From assembly GCA_030601615.1 (NCBI GenBank), contig JAUVTH010000049.1:1-9031 (forward strand): a stretch of DNA of 9,031 bases, in the 5' to 3' direction. How positions within the stretch are numbered: the first letter of the stretch is position 1; every line of letters begins with the position of its first letter. The notes under the pieces were generated by a model. It did no database searches and had not been told where the DNA came from. It saw only the letters and a list, made by a program, of their open reading frames with translations. The position numbers and the translations under genes were made by a program. This document shows positions 5,724 through 9,031 of this stretch, piece by piece. This stretch comes from Gemmatimonadota bacterium (GTDB lineage: Bacteria > Gemmatimonadota > Gemmatimonadetes > Palauibacterales > Palauibacteraceae).

Positions 5724-7664
5724 CGCGTCGAATCCGAGGCGGGCCCGGATCTGGTTTTCGATGCCGCCCGCCACGATCAGCGCCTGGGGAACGGCGCCCA
5801 GCGGGACGAACGAGTACCCTTCCTCCCCCAGCGTTACTGTTCCGCGCGCGAAATCGATGTCCAGCAAGTCGCCCGGGATCAGAGTGGGCGAGCTCTCGCC
5901 GGCGAACCGTTGCTTCAGCCGGTCGACGAGGGCTGGGCACTCGATGCACACGAAGCCGTTGTTGAAAGCGTTGCGCAGGTAAGTCTGCGAGAAGCTTCCC
6001 GCGATCACGGTCGCAATGCCGGCCGCCTGAAGCGCCGTAGCGGCCTGCTCTCGACTGGAGCCCGTCCCGAAGTTGTAGCAGCCGACGAGCACGTCGCCGG
6101 GCTCGACTGCGGAGGCGAAGTCCGGGTCGTAGTTCCGCATCACGACCTCGGCCATCTCCTCGGGCGTCATCCCCTCGCGGTACGTAAAGTCCTTCCCGTA
6201 TATGCCGTCCGTGTTGAGGTTGTCCTGCGCGACGAACACCAGGCGGCCCTGGTGGCTCGCCGGGAACCCGGGCTCCATCTGAACTTCACCGACCTCTGAT
6301 TCGTCCGGGTCGTTGAGCCGGAACAGGTACGGCGGAGACCCGTCGATGGTCGCCTCGGGGGCGCGGATGTACCCGGCGACGGCGGAGGCGGCCACGACTG
6401 CGGGACTGGCCAGATAGGCCTGTGCGTCCCGGCTCCCCATCCGCCCCTTGAAATTCCGATTCGTGGCGGAGATGCCTACCTCTCCAGGCTCGAGCAGGCC
6501 CATGCCGAGTCCGATGCACGGGCCGCAGCCGGGCGGCAGCGTGTGCGCCCCGGCTTCGACCAGCGTGCCCCAGGCCCCTGAGGCTTCGGCGGCTTCCTGC
6601 ACCTCTCGGCTCGCTGCCGCCACGTACATCTCCACGCCGTCGGCCACCCGCTGGCCATTCAGCACGACCGCGGCTGACTCGAGGTCCTCGAGCCGGCTGT
6701 TCACGCACGAGACGAGGTAGGCCTTCTGGATCTCCACCTTCTCGGCCTCGATGTCGGCGATCGAGCGCATCACCTGGACGGAGTCCGGCCCGGACACGTG
6801 CGGTGTGACCCGAGACAGGTCCAGCTCGATGACGCCGGCGTAGCGGGCAGCGGATGAGGGGCGAGGCGGGTCGGTCGCCCAGTCCTCGAGCTCCGCTTCG
6901 CTGAACCGATCGAACGCGCCCGCCTGACCCAGCGTCTCACGACGCGCACGCAGGTAGGCCACGGTGACCTCATCCACAGGGAACCAGCCGACCAGGGCTC
7001 CCCACTCGGTGGTCATGTTCGAGACGCTGAACCTCTCGTCCATCGACAGGCCGGCGACGCCGGACCCGTGGAACTCAACGGCCGCGTTCAGCACTTCGCC
7101 CTGGCTATACAGTCCGCACAGCGTGATGATGAGGTCCTTACCCGTCACGCCCTCCGGCAGGTCGCCCTCCAAAAGGACTTTCACCGTACGGGGAATCTGC
7201 CACCAGAACTCGCCCGTGGCCCAGATCGCGGCCGCGTCGGTTCGGACGACCGGCGTGCCGAGCGCTCCCAGCGCTCCGTACATGTTGGAGTGGGAGTCCG
7301 ATCCTACCACGAGCGCGCCGGGAACGACGAATCCGTGGGACACCATGATCTGGTGCCCTATCCCCGTACCGGCGGGGTAGAACCGGATGCTGTGCGCCGC
7401 CGCGAACTCCTCGATCCGCCGGTACTTGTCCAGGTTGGCATCTGACGTGTTCTGGATGTCGTGATCGAGGACGAACACAGGCTGGTCGTTGTCGGCCACG
7501 GCCGAGGCGCCGATTGCCAGGAACTTCTTCATCACCGCGGCCGTGTTGTCGTGCGTCAGCACGTGACGCGGCCGCAGCGAGACCACGTCACCCGTTCGGA
7601 GGGGTCGCGCCGGTCCCTCCATCAGGTGGCTCTGAGCGATCCGCTCGACCATAGTCTGGCCCAT
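5721..7664 (-). CDS. Homoaconitase-like hydro-lyase (aconitase superfamily, large and small domains in one chain)
   Basis: This 647-residue [4Fe-4S] enzyme isomerises a tertiary to a secondary hydroxy-tricarboxylate through a dehydrated intermediate. The cluster cysteines are C320 (in LVSCVNSR, where many relatives have SCTNSR), C380 and C383 (GCGPCIG). Other superfamily landmarks are HDNT (38-41), DHD (67-69), GSDSHSNMYGALG (121-133) and GEVGISATNRNFKGRMGS (394-411). The swivelling small domain follows, with NTDGIYGKDFTYREGM (484-499), NYDPDF (511-516) and YNFGTGSSREQAATAL (530-545). These last stretches strongly resemble fused fungal-type homoaconitase (Lys4/LysF) rather than bacterial citrate aconitase or the split LeuC/LeuD. 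Start choice: ATG at 7664 gives GGAGG-5 bases-ATG; the GTG at 7670 lies within the ribosome site and the ATG at 7667 is too close. It ends with TAG followed at once by an in-frame TGA. Homocitrate, citrate and 2-alkylcitrates are all possible substrates. Confidence 0.93.
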   Translation of the reverse strand: MGQTMVERIAQSHLMEGPARPLRTGDVVSLRPRHVLTHDNTAAVMKKFLAIGASAVADNDQPVFVLDHDIQNTSDANLDKYRRIEEFAAAHSIRFYPAGTGIGHQIMVSHGFVVPGALVVGSDSHSNMYGALGALGTPVVRTDAAAIWATGEFWWQIPRTVKVLLEGDLPEGVTGKDLIITLCGLYSQGEVLNAAVEFHGSGVAGLSMDERFSVSNMTTEWGALVGWFPVDEVTVAYLRARRETLGQAGAFDRFSEAELEDWATDPPRPSSAARYAGVIELDLSRVTPHVSGPDSVQVMRSIADIEAEKVEIQKAYLVSCVNSRLEDLESAAVVLNGQRVADGVEMYVAAASREVQEAAEASGAWGTLVEAGAHTLPPGCGPCIGLGMGLLEPGEVGISATNRNFKGRMGSRDAQAYLASPAVVAASAVAGYIRAPEATIDGSPPYLFRLNDPDESEVGEVQMEPGFPASHQGRLVFVAQDNLNTDGIYGKDFTYREGMTPEEMAEVVMRNYDPDFASAVEPGDVLVGCYNFGTGSSREQAATALQAAGIATVIAGSFSQTYLRNAFNNGFVCIECPALVDRLKQRFAGESSPTLIPGDLLDIDFARGTVTLGEEGYSFVPLGAVPQALIVAGGIENQIRARLGFDA

Positions 7665-7669
7665 CATCA

Positions 7670-7674
7670 CCTCC
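7670..7674 (-). promoter_or_regulatory. Ribosome binding site of the homoaconitase-like gene
   Basis: GGAGG lies 5 bases before the ATG at 7664. It decides the start: the upstream in-frame GTG (7670) uses its last G, and the ATG at 7667 is only 2 bases away. Confidence 0.85.
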
Positions 7675-7692
7675 GATGCTGCACCGCGGGGA

Positions 7693-9031
7693 TCAGAGAT
7701 CCGTCACGCAGAGTTCGAGGAGCTCGGACACCGAGTCCATTCCGTCCACCTGCCACACGGCGTCCTTCAGGCGACGGGCCTTATCCTTCGACAGGACCCC
7801 GTCGGCCAGCGCGTCGAACTTGCCTTCGATCTCCTGCTCCGTAAGCGGATTGCGGGGGTCGCCCTTCGGGTAGTCAAGCTCCATGCCGACCTGCCGGCCA
7901 TCGGTGGTCTCTATCGTGACGCCGACTCTCTGCAGGGCGGGGAAGACCTTCTCGATCTCCGGGTCGGCCACCACTTCGACCTTGTGGAGCTGCTCTCGGA
8001 TCCGCGGGTCCATGATCTTGTCCTGCTCGAATTCGGCGGGCGTCACCCGGCGCTCCACGAGAGCTGCCGCGATCACGTACGGCAGACTGTGATCTGCGGT
8101 CTCCTTGCTTCGCGGGTCATACTTCGTGGGGTCGGCCAGGATATCGGCGGCGCGAGCGAGCGAGCGGATCCTGATCTTCGCCACGTCCTCCGGCACCAGG
8201 TCGTTCTCCTCGACGAGCTGCAGGACCGCCGAGATCGGCGCGTGCGTGAGGGCCTCGGTGGGGAAGTACTTCATTCCGCACCGCTCGATACGCCACGAGT
8301 CGCCCAACCCGTCGGTGAGGATCTCCAGCTTCCATTCCGGGCCCATGCAGTGGACGAGCCCCTCCTTCCCGTCGATCACGTGCTCCGGCCCTGTGTAGCC
8401 CTTCTCGGCCAGCAGGGCCGCCATCACGCCCGCCTCGGTGGCCATCGGGTCCACGGTGTTCTTCATCATCGTGAGCTTGCCGGCCGTGACCGCGCCCAGC
8501 GTACCTGAGTGTGAGGCGGAGACCCCGACCGCGTGCTGGACCTACTCCCATGGAAGGTCGAGCATGCGCCCCGCCACGATCGGACTGACGAACGCCGTCA
8601 GCGTGCCGTGGTGCCAGCCGCGCTCCCGGATCCCGGGGAACGCGGCCTCGCACAGGCGCATCTCGAACTCGTGGCCCAGGACGATGCCGACGATGAGCTC
8701 CTTACCGCCCTTGCCCTGCCGCTCGGCGCAGGCCAGTGCGGCCGGGATGATATCGGACGGATGCGAAGGGTCCTGCTGCCAGTAGATGTCGTTGTAATCC
8801 ATCACGCGCACCATCAGCGCGTTGGCCAGGGCGGCCGAGACGACGTCCATGCGGGCGCCCGAGCCGATCACTGTCGCGGGGCCTTCGCCTGCCACCTCGC
8901 CCAGCACGTCGAGAGCGATCTCCACGTCCTCCTGCTGATAGCCGCCCAGGGCGCAGCCGATCGAGTCGAGCAGATAACGACGTGCTTCGTGCACGGCACG
9001 CTCGCCGATGTCCTCGAACTTCAGGTCGGCG
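7693..9031 (-). pseudogene. MmgE/PrpD-family dehydratase gene interrupted by an in-frame TAG; N-terminus beyond the right edge
   Basis: One reading frame encodes about 444 residues of a MmgE/PrpD protein, split by TAG at 8542-8544. The family includes 2-methylcitrate dehydratase and cis-aconitate decarboxylase. Before the stop are LLDSIGCALGGY, MDYNDIYW, DPSHPSDIIPAALA (the His codon at 8761-8763) and GWHHGT (8606-8616 region); after it come VQHAVGVSASHSGT, a lysine (8461-8463) in MMKNTVDP and GVMAALLAEKGYTGP. All residues that normally line the active site appear kept on both sides, so decay, if any, is recent. The amber codon falls where relatives commonly have Gln (LPWE-stop-VQHA versus EEQ-x-x-HA), a one-base CAG-to-TAG change. 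The frame stays open to the edge and reads LKFEDIGERA before the GTG at 8994, so that GTG is not the true start; perhaps 10-20 residues are missing. The gene ends 28 bases before the homoaconitase start. Sequencing error, real nonsense mutation or readthrough are all possible. Confidence 0.88.
8542..8544 (-). other. In-frame amber codon (TAG) inside the MmgE/PrpD gene
   Basis: The codons on either side read TGG GAG TAG GTC CAG CAC, so the frame is continuous before and after. No frameshift is needed to join the two halves. The second half has ATG codons at 8469 and 8466 but no ribosome site in front of them, so independent translation of the C-terminal half looks unlikely. Confidence 0.95.

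Noticed and set aside
5701..5949. Dehydrogenase start at 5949
   Set aside because: The 83 extra residues are a frame shadow of the homoaconitase-like gene; MSRRTVVSMPGDGIG at 5700 is the normal N-terminus of the family.
7665..7692. Possible promoter or terminator in the 28-base gap between the PrpD-type and homoaconitase-like genes
   Set aside because: It contains only the ribosome site and a short CCGCGG palindrome; there is no stem-loop with a T-run and no -10/-35 pair.
7693..8469. The C-terminal half of the PrpD-type protein as a separate gene starting at the ATG at 8469
   Set aside because: No ribosome site precedes it, the family does not have such a half-length form that I know of, and the sequence between the TAG and this ATG (VQHAVGVSASHSGT and on) is clearly PrpD-like.
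8992..8994. GTG at 8994 as the start of the PrpD-type gene
   Set aside because: The frame upstream stays open to the window edge and encodes residues (LKFEDIGERA) that fit the family's first helix, so the gene begins outside the window.

Overview
This is a GC-rich window (about two-thirds G+C by sampling a few lines). It is fully occupied by one tightly packed gene train, all transcribed on the minus strand, from right to left. No gap exceeds about 30 bases. I see no RNA genes, mobile elements, CRISPR arrays, long repeats or convincing terminators. The promoter must lie beyond the right edge, and the train continues past the left edge. The base composition and operon style fit a high-GC bacterium, for example an actinobacterial, Gemmatimonadota-like or Chloroflexota-like lineage, but nothing here fixes the phylum. 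Butyrate kinase and a citrate-lyase-type enzyme suggest, without proving, an anaerobic or facultative lifestyle.

Layout in transcription order: (1) an MmgE/PrpD-family dehydratase (7693-9031, N-terminus off the edge) broken by one in-frame TAG at 8542-8544; (2) a 647-residue one-chain homoaconitase-like hydro-lyase (5721-7664); (3) an isocitrate/homoisocitrate-type beta-decarboxylating dehydrogenase (4513-5700); (4) a fused citrate lyase gamma-beta protein, CitD-CitE (3288-4502, GTG start); (5) citrate lyase alpha subunit CitF (1699-3291); (6) a GltD-like NAD(P)H-flavin-Fe-S oxidoreductase (251-1702); (7) the N-terminal 84 residues of a butyrate kinase (1-254). Genes 4 to 7 are chained by three successive 4-base ATGA overlaps. 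Genes 1 to 4 are separated by 10-28 bases.

Together the enzymes cover the chemistry of a citrate-like tricarboxylic acid: dehydration and rehydration (PrpD, homoaconitase), interconversion with a 2-oxo acid by oxidative decarboxylation or its reverse (dehydrogenase), C-C cleavage to a carboxylate plus a 2-oxo acid (CitDE + CitF), redox coupling (GltD-like) and acyl phosphate/ATP exchange (butyrate kinase). The substrate could be citrate, homocitrate, an alkylcitrate or citramalate; sequence alone does not decide.

The most interesting points are these. The fused acyl-carrier domain appears to lack the serine that carries the citrate lyase prosthetic group. The CitF departs from the usual family sequence in its C-terminal domain. 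The combination of genes suggests an unassigned pathway. The first gene carries an in-frame amber codon where related proteins usually have glutamine.
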